Assembly (NCBI GenBank): GCA_025769875.1
Contig: JAGFNK010000082.1
Location: forward strand, 1 to 64,000
Direction of reading: 5' to 3'
Source: Russula earlei
Lineage: Eukaryota; Basidiomycota; Agaricomycetes; Russulales; Russulaceae
Length of the DNA: 64,000 nt
Positions within the stretch are counted from its first letter, which is position 1; each line of letters starts with the position of its first letter. Under the pieces are notes generated by a model. That model had not been told where the DNA came from. It saw only the letters and a list, made by a program, of their open reading frames with translations, and made no database searches. The position numbers and the translations under genes are program-made. This document shows positions 1 to 9,864 of this stretch, one piece after another.

Positions 1-650
1 GAAGGCCGTGGGTTCTTTACACCGCTTGAGGGACCCATTAGTGCCTTGTGGCACTAGGGCAGCCGCTTGAGGGGGTGGGACAGCAACTGGGGGGGCCTGG
101 GCAGCCATCTGAGGGGCCTGAGTGGTGACCTGGGTGGTTGTACAATGACTTGGGGTTGGGCTGCCATAATAGGTTCAGGGGGGTTCTGTGGTTCAAGTTC
201 CAGGATTTCGATGAATTCCTGATTTTCAGGAAGGTTCTCTGGTTCTAACGTAGGGGATTCAAAGGGTGTCTGAGTTTCAATGGTGTTTTTCTGGTTCAGG
301 GGGGTTGCCTTCTGTAGAAGAGGCTTCTTGTTTCTGAAGGCGGGTTCGTAGAGAGGGTCATTTTCCATCCAGTAGCCTAATCCAAGGCTGTTTCTGAGGA
401 GTTCTAGGTCTAGGTGAGTGTAGAGCTGTCCTCTTCTAAGTTGTAGTTTGAACCAACAATTGTTGATGAATTCAACTGGTAGTTCTTCGTTGTTTTTGGT
501 GGCGATGTAACAGAGGAAGGTGTGAAAGCTGTCCCAAGTGGCGGTTCCTACAACATGTTCGGGAAGGTCTGGGGATGGTCTGGGTTGGATGCAGACCCAA
601 CGGTTCGATGGTAGTTCAAGGTTGATCTCCAGAATGGAGTAAAGAAAGCT
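1..650 (-). pseudogene. Ty3/Gypsy-like element piece D: pre-Gag and start of Gag, cut by the window edge
   Basis: Reading on the minus strand from about 650 towards 1, a diverged coding stretch encodes a pre-Gag region (EINLELPSNRW, DSFHTFLC, LGLGYWMENDPLYE) followed by a Pro/Gln-rich linker and the first Gag residues (CKEPTAF). The same order is seen in the piece at 3425-3950, and the Gag start matches the one at about 2360-2400. The frame is broken: an extra T near 645 disrupts the start, and the linker and Gag start lie in different frames. The rest of Gag lies beyond the left edge. No RT or integrase is visible. The element family is inferred from the zinc-knuckle Gag of the neighbouring copy. 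A dead copy is very likely; exact limits are uncertain. Confidence 0.6.
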
Positions 651-654
651 TAGC

Positions 655-1190
655 TTGTGTTACGGCATCACTGCCATAAGAGTGTTAGCTCAAGGTTCAA
701 TGGGGCCAAGTCCCTGTGACTTGGTTCAAGGGTTCAGTGGGGCCAGCTCAAAGAGACCGGATCAAGGGTTTAGCGTCTCAAGGCTGAGTCAGACAATGAC
801 TCAGTCCACAGACAGAGTTGATCTTCTGGTTTCACAGAAGAGGAAGACGATGATAGAACAAGAGGGGAATAAGAGGAACGCAAGGGTTCCTTCTAGTATG
901 TTCATGTCAATCAAGGTAAAAAGCCAGCACAAGCAAGTTGTGATTGAGAGAGGATACAGGGTAAAGGGATGCGACAGGAAATGGGACAAAGCTAAGCTTG
1001 AGGCATTCCCCAGCTTCTACAGGCACTTAAATACTGTATCTAGCGAGGCTGTACAGTACCATATGTGGAACAATAGATAGCACTAACCAGTAGCAAAAGG
1101 AACTCGAACAATAGGTGAAACACAACAAGTGAAACAATAAGAGACCATCAGCATCAAGGGATGAAACAGTAACCAAGGGAATGAGGGTAA
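655..1190 (-). repeat. Leader and LTR-like region of element piece D
   Basis: The segment 655-960 is about 75-80% similar by eye to 3915-4190, where it also lies directly upstream (minus-strand sense) of a pre-Gag region. Shared blocks include TTTCACAGAAGAGGA and GGGGCCAAGTCCC. A minus-strand TATA-like box (TATTTAAG, plus-strand 1026-1033) sits at the expected place. Boundaries, terminal TG/CA dinucleotides and the primer binding site could not be fixed. Confidence 0.45.
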
Positions 1191-1192
1191 AA

Positions 1193-1495
1193 CTAGGGAA
1201 CAGTAAGAAGTGTTTCAGGGACAAACCAAAAGAGGGGTAGATCACAACAGATGATGGGTCTAGGGGTTTTGAGGGTTTGAAGTGGGATTTGTAATTTTCT
1301 CACAATTCCTTGGCTGATGAAGTTTTCCGTTGCTCTGCTGTCTAAGAGTGCTTGGCCAGTCTTTCCATTTGTTGTGATCATAAAGAGAACTTTCATTGAG
1401 TTTTCTTTTTGATTGACAATGGTATCTATCTGGGCCTTAGTACCAACTGTTGTACTTTGGCCTAAAGAAAATCCTCCTTGAGGATGAGGTCCCAA
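1193..1495 (-). pseudogene. Retropepsin-like protease remnant of element A
   Basis: Downstream of the Gag at 1527-2555 in the same sense, this short frame contains KVLFMITTNGKTGQALLDSR followed by ATENFIS, which resembles the retropepsin flap and active-site region (normally LLDSGAT or LIDTGAT). The active-site Gly is replaced by Arg (D-S-R), which would be expected to inactivate the enzyme. The frame loses similarity after about 1290, and no reverse transcriptase follows. It is in a different frame from Gag, with a short gap. Best explanation: decayed Gag-Pol remnant. Confidence 0.55.
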
Positions 1496-1526
1496 AGTTT
1501 GGCTCTATCTTCTGCTGGTAGCGCTT

Positions 1527-2555
1527 TCATTCAGGCCACCATAGTGGAGGCTTCTTCCTCCTTAGGTGGTTCTGGGGTTGGTTCAGTAGTGCGAGCCTTG
1601 GAAGTGGTAGGGGGGCGAATTTTTTGGGGCACTCCTTACTGAGGTGACCTTTCTCCCTGCAACAGAAGCAGTGTCCTTCCTTGGCAAATTGTTTTCTTTC
1701 TTCTTCAGTGAGTTTTTTGAAGTTGGACTTGGTGGAGTCCACTTGCATTCGATCGGAGTGATGGGTTCTGTGTTCTGGGATAGGCAGGGTTTTTCTTCCT
1801 TTGAGTTTCTCCCTGATGGTGATAAAATGGCAATGTTGTTTTCTAGCTTCTTCTTTCCATTCTTGGAGAGTGGTGGGCCAGACGTCTTTGTTGAGAATTG
1901 CGGCATAGAGCCCACATTTGAGTCTGTTCTTAAAACTTTCGATGGCGATTACATCAGTTTCAGGCCATCCAGTTTTGGCCAGGAGTTGTTCAAAGGTGGA
2001 GATGTAGTCATCCAGGGACTCTTTCATTTCATGTTTGGCAAGGGCCGCTTGAGCATTCTCCTTCTCCACCATGTTAGTGAACTTAAATGTAAAGTCTGTG
2101 ATGAAGTCATTCCATAGTGCTTCATCATTTCTGTTGATGGGGTTTTGGGCCCTATTTGATTTGTCCCTGAGTGCGGTTGCTTGTGAATTGACCCATCCTT
2201 CTACTTTTTCTCCCTGAATATAGGAGAGAGCTAACATTGTTCTTTTGAAGGGGCTGGCCATGACTGCTTTGTCATCATTGAAGCCCCAGTACAGGTTGAA
2301 CTCCATGATGAAATGCTTTGTCTTATTTCTTTCCCCTGTAAATGCTGTAGGTTCCTTTCCACTAAGAGAACCTGTGGTTCCTTGTGGTGCTGGAGCAACT
2401 GGAGGGGCCTGAACGGCAACTGGGGGAGGTGAGGTGATTTGGGGGGCTTGTGCCATGATTTGGGGTTTGTCAAGACTCACTGTTGAACAATCCTGTTCAA
2501 GAGTGAGGGATAAGCTCAAAGACGAGTTGATAGACATCAAGGATGGTGTGAGCAA
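1527..2555 (-). CDS. Gag polyprotein of Ty3/Gypsy-like element A (intact reading frame, element incomplete)
   Basis: A 342-residue open frame on the minus strand. It has a Gln/Pro-rich N-terminus (residues 30-70), a retrotransposon Gag capsid region (EPTAFTGERNKTKHFIMEF, then GEKVEGWVNSQA and a helical stretch with ALAKHEMKESLDDYISTFEQ), a basic linker, and one CCHC zinc knuckle near residues 285-310 (CFCCREKGHLSKEC, spacing C-X2-C-X4-H-X4-C). This layout is typical of fungal Ty3/Gypsy Gag proteins that package element RNA. The pre-Gag domain found in neighbouring copies is missing, so the element was truncated or rearranged at its 5' side. The damaged protease lies downstream at 1193-1495. 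The frame being open suggests it is younger than its neighbours. Confidence 0.75.
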   Translation of the reverse strand: MLTPSLMSINSSLSLSLTLEQDCSTVSLDKPQIMAQAPQITSPPPVAVQAPPVAPAPQGTTGSLSGKEPTAFTGERNKTKHFIMEFNLYWGFNDDKAVMASPFKRTMLALSYIQGEKVEGWVNSQATALRDKSNRAQNPINRNDEALWNDFITDFTFKFTNMVEKENAQAALAKHEMKESLDDYISTFEQLLAKTGWPETDVIAIESFKNRLKCGLYAAILNKDVWPTTLQEWKEEARKQHCHFITIREKLKGRKTLPIPEHRTHHSDRMQVDSTKSNFKKLTEEERKQFAKEGHCFCCREKGHLSKECPKKFAPLPLPRLALLNQPQNHLRRKKPPLWWPE

Positions 2556-2559
2556 GGAG

Positions 2560-3330
2560 GAGGGTCCAAAGCAGTACTAAGTACCAGAGAGGTACAGTTA
2601 CTGGGAGCAACAAGCAGTTACACAAAGAAGAGGCCAGTGTTGGACAAGGGGACGGTCCTAAAGGAGTATCCCAGGGGTAGAGAGTGCCGTAAACAAATGG
2701 ACAGTCTGAAGACTGTCCACTACTTTATTGAGCGCTTATATACTACAAGGGAACTGCTAAATAGGGAACAAGTCATAACCTTGTTATCAAGTACAATTGA
2801 CGGATCAGTAAGACTTTGGAGTACGCTTACTGAGCATGCTCAGTCATGCTCAGGAAGCTGCTGAGTAAGAAGGCTCATATTGATGAGTAAGAGCCTTTAG
2901 TCTTCACATGTTCACTGCCTAGTACACATGCGAAGCACCTGATTCATTTACTGTTAGTTAGTTTAGGGCCGGTCATTTGAGGACTTGTTAGTTTGGTTCA
3001 GGGAATAGAGTTGCTTATAAGGCCCCTTATATAGTTCTATTAGGGTCCTTAGAGTTGACCTAATACTTCTATTAAGGTCCTTAGTGTTGCTTTACAGTTT
3101 GTTCTAAGGTTATTAGAGTTAGTCTAATAACACGTTGTAGGGTCTTTTAGTGTCTTGTTAGTGTCTCTTGTAGAGTACTTAGAGTCATCATAAAGGGTCC
3201 TTAGAGAGGCCATAATACTGTCCTTTATTGTTAAAAGGGTTGCCACTAAGTGGGGCTTGCTGTATGTTGATTGTGCCAAGAATTGCTCACACGACAATGC
3301 GCGTGCAATATTGTGGACACCTCTGCTCAC
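2560..3330 (-). repeat. LTR-like promoter region of element A
   Basis: This region lies just upstream, in minus-strand sense, of the intact Gag. It carries a minus-strand TATA-like box (TATATAAG, plus-strand 2735-2742), and repeats of the motif family TTAGAGTT / TCCTTAG / TATTAAGGTCC at 3010-3200, as expected of an AT-rich U3. I could not find a matching second LTR in the window, so the length and ends are inferred. Confidence 0.4.
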
Positions 3331-3424
3331 CCCTTTTGTCCATGTGAACAGGGTGGCACCATAGAGGCTGGGTTTCCTCTAATAAGGAAGGGTCCTTCAA
3401 GGGCCCTCTCTGGGAATTGGTTCA

Positions 3425-3950
3425 TGACAGAGTTGGGCTGCCATGGTAGGTTCAGGGGGGTTCTGTGGCTCAGTTTCTGGGGTTTCAATGGGTTCCTGAT
3501 TTTCAGGGAGGTTCTCTGTTCCTAATTCAGGGGATTCAAAGGGTGTCTGGGGTTCTGAGGGGTTCTGTAGTTCTAATTCAGGAGGTTCCAGAGAGTTGCC
3601 TTCTGTCTCTGATGATGTTTCGTAAAGAGGGTCATCTTCCCTCCAATAGCCTAACCCAAGGCTGTTCCTGATGAGTTCTAGGTCCTGATGAGTATGAAGC
3701 TGTCCTCTTCTGAGTTGTAGCTCAAACCAGTGGTTGTTGATGAATTCAACAGGTAGTTCTTTGTTATTTTCAGTGGTGACATAGCAGAGGAAGGTGTGGA
3801 AGCTGTCCCAAGTGGCAGTTCCAACAACGTATTGAGAGAGGTCTGGGGAGGGTCTAGGTTGGATGCAGATCCAGCGGTTTGGTGGTAGTTCTAGGTTGAT
3901 CTCCAGAATGGAGTAAGGAAGCTTAGTTTGTGTTACGGTGTCATGGCCAT
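3425..3950 (-). pseudogene. Pre-Gag remnant of Ty3/Gypsy-like element B
   Basis: Minus-strand reading gives TQTKLPYSILEINLELPPNR near 3930, then QPRPSPDLSQYVVGTATWDS, a Trp/Phe-rich core and a Glu/Pro-rich tail. This is the same domain as in piece D (1-650), around 80% identical by eye at the DNA level. The likely start ATG has been lost, since the bases preceding the first residues read Gly-His-Asp rather than Met. Gag itself is absent: to the left the sequence passes into the LTR-like region of element A. It is a fragment, not a functional gene. Confidence 0.6.
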
Positions 3951-4625
3951 TGGAGCATTAGCTCGGGTTCAGTGGGGCCAAGTCCCAGTGACTTGGTTCA
4001 GGGGTTCAATGGGGGCCAGCTTAGAGAGACCGGTTCAGAGGTTTAGCATCTCAAGACTAAGTCAAGGATGACCTAATCCGCAGACAGAGTTGATCTCCCA
4101 GTTTCACAGAAGAGGAGGATGATGAGAGAGAAGCAGAGGAGGAAGAGGAACACAAAGGTTCCTTGTGGCAAGCTCAGGTCAAGCAGAGTGTAAGCCAGCA
4201 CAATGTTAAGGCTCCAAAGTGCCTTAAATAAGATCAATGGTCACATCTATGAACACATCCTACCAATGCAGATATGCTTGAGTCAAGCAAGCAATACTTG
4301 TGGAGGGGAAGGAGTGTTAGATCCTTCTGGAGTATGGCAACAAGATGAGAGGGGCTCTGCAGTCAGGGTAGGAGTCAACTGTTTGGGATTGGCAAACTAA
4401 GTCAAGCTTAAGGCTCAACTGCTACTGACTGGGGGCTTTATATAGCCCTACAGGGATAAGGTTCGTGCTACTGTAGTACTGGTTGGTGCTATAGAAGCAA
4501 AAGGTGGCTCATAGAAGCAAGGTTGCTTCTATGTAAATGATCTCGGTGCTGGAAGCATTAAGTGCTTCCCTAGTAGCAATCTCGGTGTTATAAGTACTTT
4601 TCTATTCAAGGAAGCAACGTACCAT
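3950..4625 (-). repeat. Leader and LTR-like region of element B
   Basis: 3950-4190 matches the leader of piece D. A strong minus-strand TATA box (TATATAAAG, plus-strand 4436-4444) lies at the promoter position. 4440-4620 is built from short repeats of AGAAGCAA, GGAAGC and ATCTCGGTG. On the right the region abuts the truncated Gag of element C at about 4625, so B was either inserted into C or joined to it by deletion. Confidence 0.45.
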
Positions 4626-5527
4626 GCAGTAAGTCCAAGTGGGATGTTAGTGGGGTCGCCTTGCACGTCTTCGAGCCATTGGTCCATGTCTTCAAGCCAT
4701 CCTTCGACTTTTGGTCCTTTCATCAGGGAAAGAAAGTAGGCACATTTCTTAATTGGATCTTTTGCAATTTTGCTGTCATGGTTCATAGACATGAACCTAT
4801 TGAATGCAACCAGAAATGTGTGTGTTTGTGCTCGGTCTCCGTTAAAGAACTTGGGGGGAATTCCCTCAAGTTTTCTGTTGTCGGGTCCACATGTGTCGTG
4901 ATTGCGGTCAGTGCATCCAAAGAAGTCGTCGGGGTCGGGGTCAGGACTTGGGGGTCGTATTCTGCGACCTCCAAACCCGGCAAATGAAGTGCGGGTGGGT
5001 GCTTGTGCCATTCCGGACGATGCAGGTTGAGGTTGAGAGGGATCGGGGTCGGTGGCAGCGACAAAAACATTTGTCATCATCATCAGTTCGAGCTCCATCG
5101 GAGCATGGGTGGATGTGGTGGGTCCTGGCATTGGGGCATGGCTTGGGGTTTTGGAGCTAGGGATGGGTTCTCCCGAAGCTGTTAATGTGGTGAGATTAAT
5201 CCCTCTAAGGGGACTCTGAGCAAGGTGGAAGGCTGGGCAGGCAACGCGCATCACTTCCTAGGTGTCCCCACATCTTGTGATTTCAAACCAGAGGCCATAG
5301 AGATGGCTTAGAGCTACCTTGGCATTCTTCCAGGTGACATAGTAGCCCGTCCAGGGTACACCATCAGTTCGTACCAACAAGAAATCAACTCCATCATCAA
5401 ATGTGGTCATGCTGGGGACGTTCTTTTCTTGATCAGGAAGTAGTTCAAATGGACATTTGAGAGCTGCTAGTCCTTCAAAGGTTGGTGTGCTGAGTCCCTT
5501 GCATCTCCAGTCTCGAGTTGTGGTCAT
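4529..5527 (-). pseudogene. Pre-Gag plus Gag N-terminus of Ty3/Gypsy-like element C, with in-frame amber stop and 3' truncation
   Basis: Starting at 5527 the minus strand encodes a pre-Gag module (MTTTRDWRCKGLSTPTF, GYYVTWKNAKVALSHLYGLW), then a single in-frame TAG at 5258-5260, then a Pro-rich linker and the Gag capsid start (PPKFFNGDRAQTHTFLVAFN, GPKVEGWLEDMDQW). The two halves are in the same frame, so one codon change separates them from a continuous frame. Similarity ends at about 4625, where the LTR-like DNA of element B begins; the last 30 residues or so of the frame are read-through into it. The sequence is a different subfamily from elements A, B and D. Confidence 0.65.
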
Positions 5528-5529
5528 GT

Positions 5530-6110
5530 TGAAGAAAAATCAGTATATTGTCTGTGCGAGCATGTGGTTCGGGGTCGAGGTTTTAGAGGTAAGCTTGTTC
5601 TAATGTCACCGACTGGGGGCGGTGTTGCTGACAAATCATTTCACATGCAAGACGTGCGCACTGAGTCGAGCGAGATGATGAGTTCTCGCGAGATTCAGGG
5701 ATCTCGGTGACAACACAGCAGAGGCTAGTGTGTACCGCAGAGAGGAGATACAATGGATAAGTCTTCGCATTTGAAGACTTAGGGAAATAGAAGAGTTTCT
5801 GGGACAATTGCTTGAATGCCTGCAAGCCTACAGTTCCGAAGCTGAATCCAGTGATATTTCACAAGAGAACAAGCTTAGGGCTTGTTCTCTTCTACTGACA
5901 GGTTTATATAGACAGATACCACTATATCAAATAGCAGACACAAGGTAGAGACAAGGCAATCATACTGGAACACGCTGGAAGGTGATGGTACGTGCGAGGC
6001 TAAGAGAGTCATAGAACATGTGCAAAATGTGAGGCTCGTCCGAGTAGGCTTATCTGGTTGCCAGTCTGGTCCGAGATACCAGTACTTGTGACAAAAAGAA
6101 TCTTATTCTG
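5530..6110 (-). repeat. Leader and LTR-like region of element C
   Basis: Upstream, in minus-strand sense, of the element C pre-Gag. It contains a minus-strand TATA box (TATATAAA, plus-strand 5903-5910) and an 11-bp perfect inverted repeat (AAGAGAACAAG at 5863-5873 and its complement at 5881-5891) with a 7-nt loop, placed near the expected transcript start. LTR ends were not resolved. Confidence 0.4.
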
Positions 6111-6758
6111 AACTATTTTACTACAGAGTAGCTAAGTGTTTTTATGTACAGGAATGAAGAACAAAGGGAAGTGAAGTGATGAAAGGGGATTTGAAAGGGA
6201 ATTTGAGGCTGGCCAAGGCAGTCAAGGTGGTGGTGAAGGACCTGCAACATGATCACATTGAGTGGGCTGTGGCATGCACGCATTGTTGGTGGCAAAGGCT
6301 GGGCTGGACCAAAGTGGCAAGGACTTGGTGAGGCAGTCGAGATCTTGTCATTGGGTGCGAAATGGTAGCATGGGCATGCAGTTGGTGGCAAAGGATGAAA
6401 GCAATGGCACATCACATCCATTGTAGTTCCACATTTGATTCTGACAGCAAGTGTATCTAACCTATTTTGGAGCCATAGAATCTGTGATGTGGCATTGGTT
6501 GGCAGGCATGACCAACTGCTATTTTTTTTTGATCTCAACAAACCACAATGGCATTCAGCAAAAAAATCTATTAAGATACAATAAGTGCTATGAGAATTTT
6601 TATGCTGATTGAGCTTGGATCGAGGGAGAGATCTCAAGTGTCCAAACAAGGGTACCTGTCCAAACTACATGGCAGGGTTAGTACAGGTTGAGCAAGGCAG
6701 GTGAGAAAAGGGAACTGACTGATAAGATAACATACATCACGTCATTTGTGTGCATCCC
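6111..6758. other. Gene-free stretch of about 650 bp
   Basis: No protein family, RNA gene or repeat was recognised. A 178-codon minus-strand frame (6113-6649) has low-complexity Cys/His/Pro-rich content and no recognisable domain, and it contains an A8 run. The right part should hold the promoter of the TFIIIC gene starting at 6759. Confidence 0.4.
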
Positions 6759-9008
6759 ATGGATCCAACCGATGCAGCCTCGCCGCCGAAATGCGCACCA
6801 GCTCATGAGCTCCCGACCGTCCACTTTTACTCCGTAGAGTATCCCGGATACGTTCGCCCCCAGTCTGTCGGCAGGGCGATCCGCTGCCTCGGCGGACAGC
6901 CGTCCCTGGACAGGGCGTTCAGGAGAAGCGCGCCGAAGGAAGACTCCCTGCTCGAGCTGAACCTCAGACCGGACGATCCCTTTTCGCACCCCTTGCCGGG
7001 CGATCTCGTCCCGACGAACAACATACTGCTGAGGGTAGTGAAGAGGAAGTTCAAGCGCCCTCCTCCTTCTCCCGGTGACGGCGTCGACGACAACGACAAC
7101 AACCATGACAGCGATGGCGATGGCGATGGCGGCGGTTCGCACAATGTAATCGGGGAATACACCGCCGTGGCCGTCGGCGTGATCCCAAAGACGGCCAGGT
7201 TTCGAAGTGAGCACTCTCATCCACGCCGCGAGCGATGCCGGTCACTGAAGTGTGCCCCCGAATGGAGGCATGGCCGACTTTCAATACCGACCCGCTCAAG
7301 ACGATCTTCTTTCCGACCTCCGCAGAGCGATGACCGCCCTGGACGGTTGGTTCTCCTTTGCGTCCCCCCGCCCTTCTTTTAAAACCATTTTCATGCGAAA
7401 ACAGTGGAAGGCATCCGAGGCTACCGTTTCCCTCAAGAAACTGAGGACTACAGCGTCGACGACCCATCCGCCATGGACGTCGATAGCGACCCCCCGCTCG
7501 TGGGGCGGTCCGATCCCGAGGCCCAGCACTCGACGCAACGAAGCAACCTTCGCCTTTTCCCGCCTCCCATCTTCAGCCGACAGGGCATTTCCCAAAATTA
7601 CAAGTGCGTGCTCCCCGCTCCCTTCCTCGCCTCACTTTTCTATGGACGTCCTTTTTTAATAAATAAATAAATAAACAGCTTCAAAGCGAACCCGATGTCC
7701 ACCCCTACGACCGTCGTGAACGAGAACACGGGCGAGGAGAAGACGAGGCTCATCAACAAAGCGCGCTGGAAAGGCTACGGGCCAACGTCGGTCTCGTTTG
7801 CCGAAAAAGGGGTGGGCGGATCTTTTTTTTCGTTTGTAGATTCAAGCCGCATTATGTTCACCGTTCTGCAAAAGGTTCCAACCAAAGCGCCATCAAACGT
7901 CCAAGAAGTGCGAAATCAGTACGACCAGGTCCTTGTTCAGCGGCTGGAAGAGGTGTGCCTTCGCCGTCTTGCGTGCATACAGTATGGAACTGATTGTGTA
8001 TTGTAAGCTCTTCCATACCCGGCCGGTATGGACTCGCGCCGCATTGCTCAACCAATTCACCCCAGCGCAAGCCCGAGAGATTCATAAGTACGTCGTAGTT
8101 CTCCTCTTTCCCATACGGGTTGTTTTATTGTGACATTAGCTCGAAAGTCCTTTTGCCATTAACGTGCTATGTCTTTGGGGACGGCCCGTGGAGGGACACA
8201 ATGGTCCGATTTGGCTTCGACCCACGGCAAGATCCTCAGGCAAGATTGTCAGCATGTTTCACTCTTACTTTTCGCGACGTTGACTGAGAATATCAAGCTA
8301 TCAAAAATTATATTTTCGAAACCTCAATCATCCCATCGGTCGTGCCTCTGTTGTCTCGAGGCGGCAGGACAGCCGCACTTCTGTTGCCTCCATGAATCGC
8401 TCGTTGGCAGAGCAGACTCGCGATGATAGAAGGTCATAGTTGCGGTCTGCAGTTGATACATTGCTGAACTCTGGCGACAGATCGCATATCTTCGACGGTG
8501 TCACCCTCTCGTCAGAAACAGCTGCATTCCAGTTATGTGACATCACGGACCCAATGCTCAAACGAATGATAGATGAGGAAGATGATATCCGTGAAAGTTG
8601 CAACGTAGGCGTAGGTCGGCTGATTTCTTACGGAGGGTTAATCGACGTTTTCTAGGAGCGTGACGGATGGTTTACCAGTCGTGCTCTGGAACGTATCAAG
8701 GCTGTACTGAGACACAAGTTCTTCGCGCTACTGGAGGGATACGTTGCGACGGATGAAGAGTGCCTGAAGCTCCTTGAACAACAAGATGGTACAAAGGCAA
8801 TTCGGCCGTTTGCAAGAAGGCCTCGGCCAGGCAAACATAACATGGCGAAAGGGGCTATGCCAGTGGAGGATGCAGCGGTACATCTATCATTATCAACTCC
8901 CGTTTTCATGTTGACTGGTGTTCCCAGGTATTGCGGCTCCGTGCGACGCTGGAACGGAATGCTGCACTAAGCAGAAGCGCCTTGGAGCCGACGACAGAAG
9001 GTGGATGA
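6759..9008 (+). CDS. sfc1: RNA polymerase III transcription factor TFIIIC, Tfc1/Sfc1/GTF3C5-family subunit
   Basis: Part of TFIIIC, which binds the A block of tRNA genes and recruits TFIIIB. Ten exons: 6759-7206, 7268-7345, 7405-7603, 7679-7952, 8008-8087, 8140-8247, 8298-8432, 8481-8604, 8656-8877 and 8928-9008, giving 582 residues in phase. Family hallmarks in order: VHFYSVEYPGYV, LGGQPSLDRAF, LNLRPDDPFSHPLPGD, MADFQYRP, ARWKGYGP, LFHTRPVWTR, FGDGPWRDTMVRFGFDPR, RFYQKLYFRNLNHPIGRASV, SHIFDG and FQLCDITDP. An acidic Asp/Asn/Gly tract lies near residues 110-125. The start is the ATG at 6759. A 63-nt stop-free segment, 7812-7874, has GT-AG ends and may be a further intron (then 561 residues). 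The splice from 8432 to 8481 removes an in-frame TAG. Identification is firm; the C-terminal exon is less certain. Confidence 0.9.
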
Positions 9009-9191
9009 GGGCAATTGATGGGGCACTTCGCCCTGCTCATAATAACTTAGAAAGGATTTGCTGCAGGAAGGGTGTTTATGAGTGTTTTTCTGTAATTTTT
9101 CTGTGTGCATGGCTGTGTGCATGATGGGGTTGTTTCAAACAAAATAAGCGATTGGACATCTGCCCATGAATGCTGCAAAGCCCCGTTCCTA

Positions 9192-9596
9192 TCATGACGC
9201 AGCCTTCTGTTCTGCCCGTGCTTTGCGCTGCAGTAGGATGAGAGAGCAATACTGCCTCAATATTGATGGGACTTACGGAGCCCACGAGGGCGTACAAGGC
9301 ATTCCGTCGGAACTGACGGTCGGATTGAACAACAGTCATCCAGTACGAGAGAAACACAATACCTTTTGCTCCACCTAACATAGAAGAAGGACTGAGTAAT
9401 CATGCAGTAGGAAAGATAGAAATTGATAGGCATACACCCTTCAACGAGCGTGTTCGACCTGCAGACTTGGGCTTCTTGATGCCATTGCGGTGGGCCTTTT
9501 TGCTCTGATTGTGATTGGTGTGACTGAAGGTTGATGTAAGTGTTTGGTTGGAAGGACGAGATCTGCGACGCGCACGCACTTCTTAGATTTGGCCAT
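9192..9596 (-). CDS. RPL29: 60S ribosomal protein eL29
   Basis: A small basic protein of the large ribosomal subunit, 62 residues (yeast eL29 has 59). It is spread over five exons on the minus strand: 9580-9596, 9436-9523, 9363-9374, 9277-9312 and 9192-9227. The spliced product starts MAKSKNHTNHNQSKKAHRNG, continues IKKPKS and LKGVEQKFRRN, and ends KARAEQKAAS, the expected order for the family. The third exon is only 12 nt (codes VEQK), so the gene is easily missed by automatic prediction. Every junction is GT-AG and in phase. It is transcribed divergently from LEU1 across 268 bp. Confidence 0.9.
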
Positions 9597-9864
9597 CACT
9601 GTTGTCTGGTCTGAGTGTTGGTAGATATCCCCACCCCAAGACTGGGAGCATGAAACGGGGGTGGCTGAATAACTGTATAGTCTTATTCTCACGGCCAATA
9701 TCGGATTCGGGACCGATCGGGCATCATCGGCGCTTTTGTTGGAGAGAGATAATCGTCGGCCGAGGCCGAAATGAAATGATATATGCGCTCCGTATCCGAG
9801 ACCTTATAATACATGCGGTTCTATTCACCAGCTGGCAGGTCACAACACAACCCACCTCGTGAAC
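9597..9864. promoter_or_regulatory. Shared divergent promoter region of RPL29 and LEU1
   Basis: 268 bp separate the two start codons. The region contains a palindrome CCGATCGG (9713-9720), and the CGG-rich string CGTCGGCCGAGGCCG near 9753-9767. Leu3-type regulators of leucine genes bind everted CCG/CGG half sites with a 4-bp spacer; the spacing here does not fit exactly, so a Leu3 site is only a possibility. Confidence 0.3.

Noticed and set aside
6113..6649. 178-codon minus-strand frame as a gene
   Set aside because: Low-complexity composition, no domain, no nearby splice pattern; located between dead retroelements and a housekeeping gene.
9300..9362. AGTACGAGAG-like string resembling the sarcin-ricin loop of 28S rRNA
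   Set aside because: Only about 12 bases match; the region is the eL29 gene on the other strand with correct splice sites and protein.
9713..9720. CCGATCGG as a Leu3 binding site for LEU1
   Set aside because: Leu3 half sites need a 4-bp spacer (CCGN4CGG); here only 2 bp separate them, so the claim is not supported.
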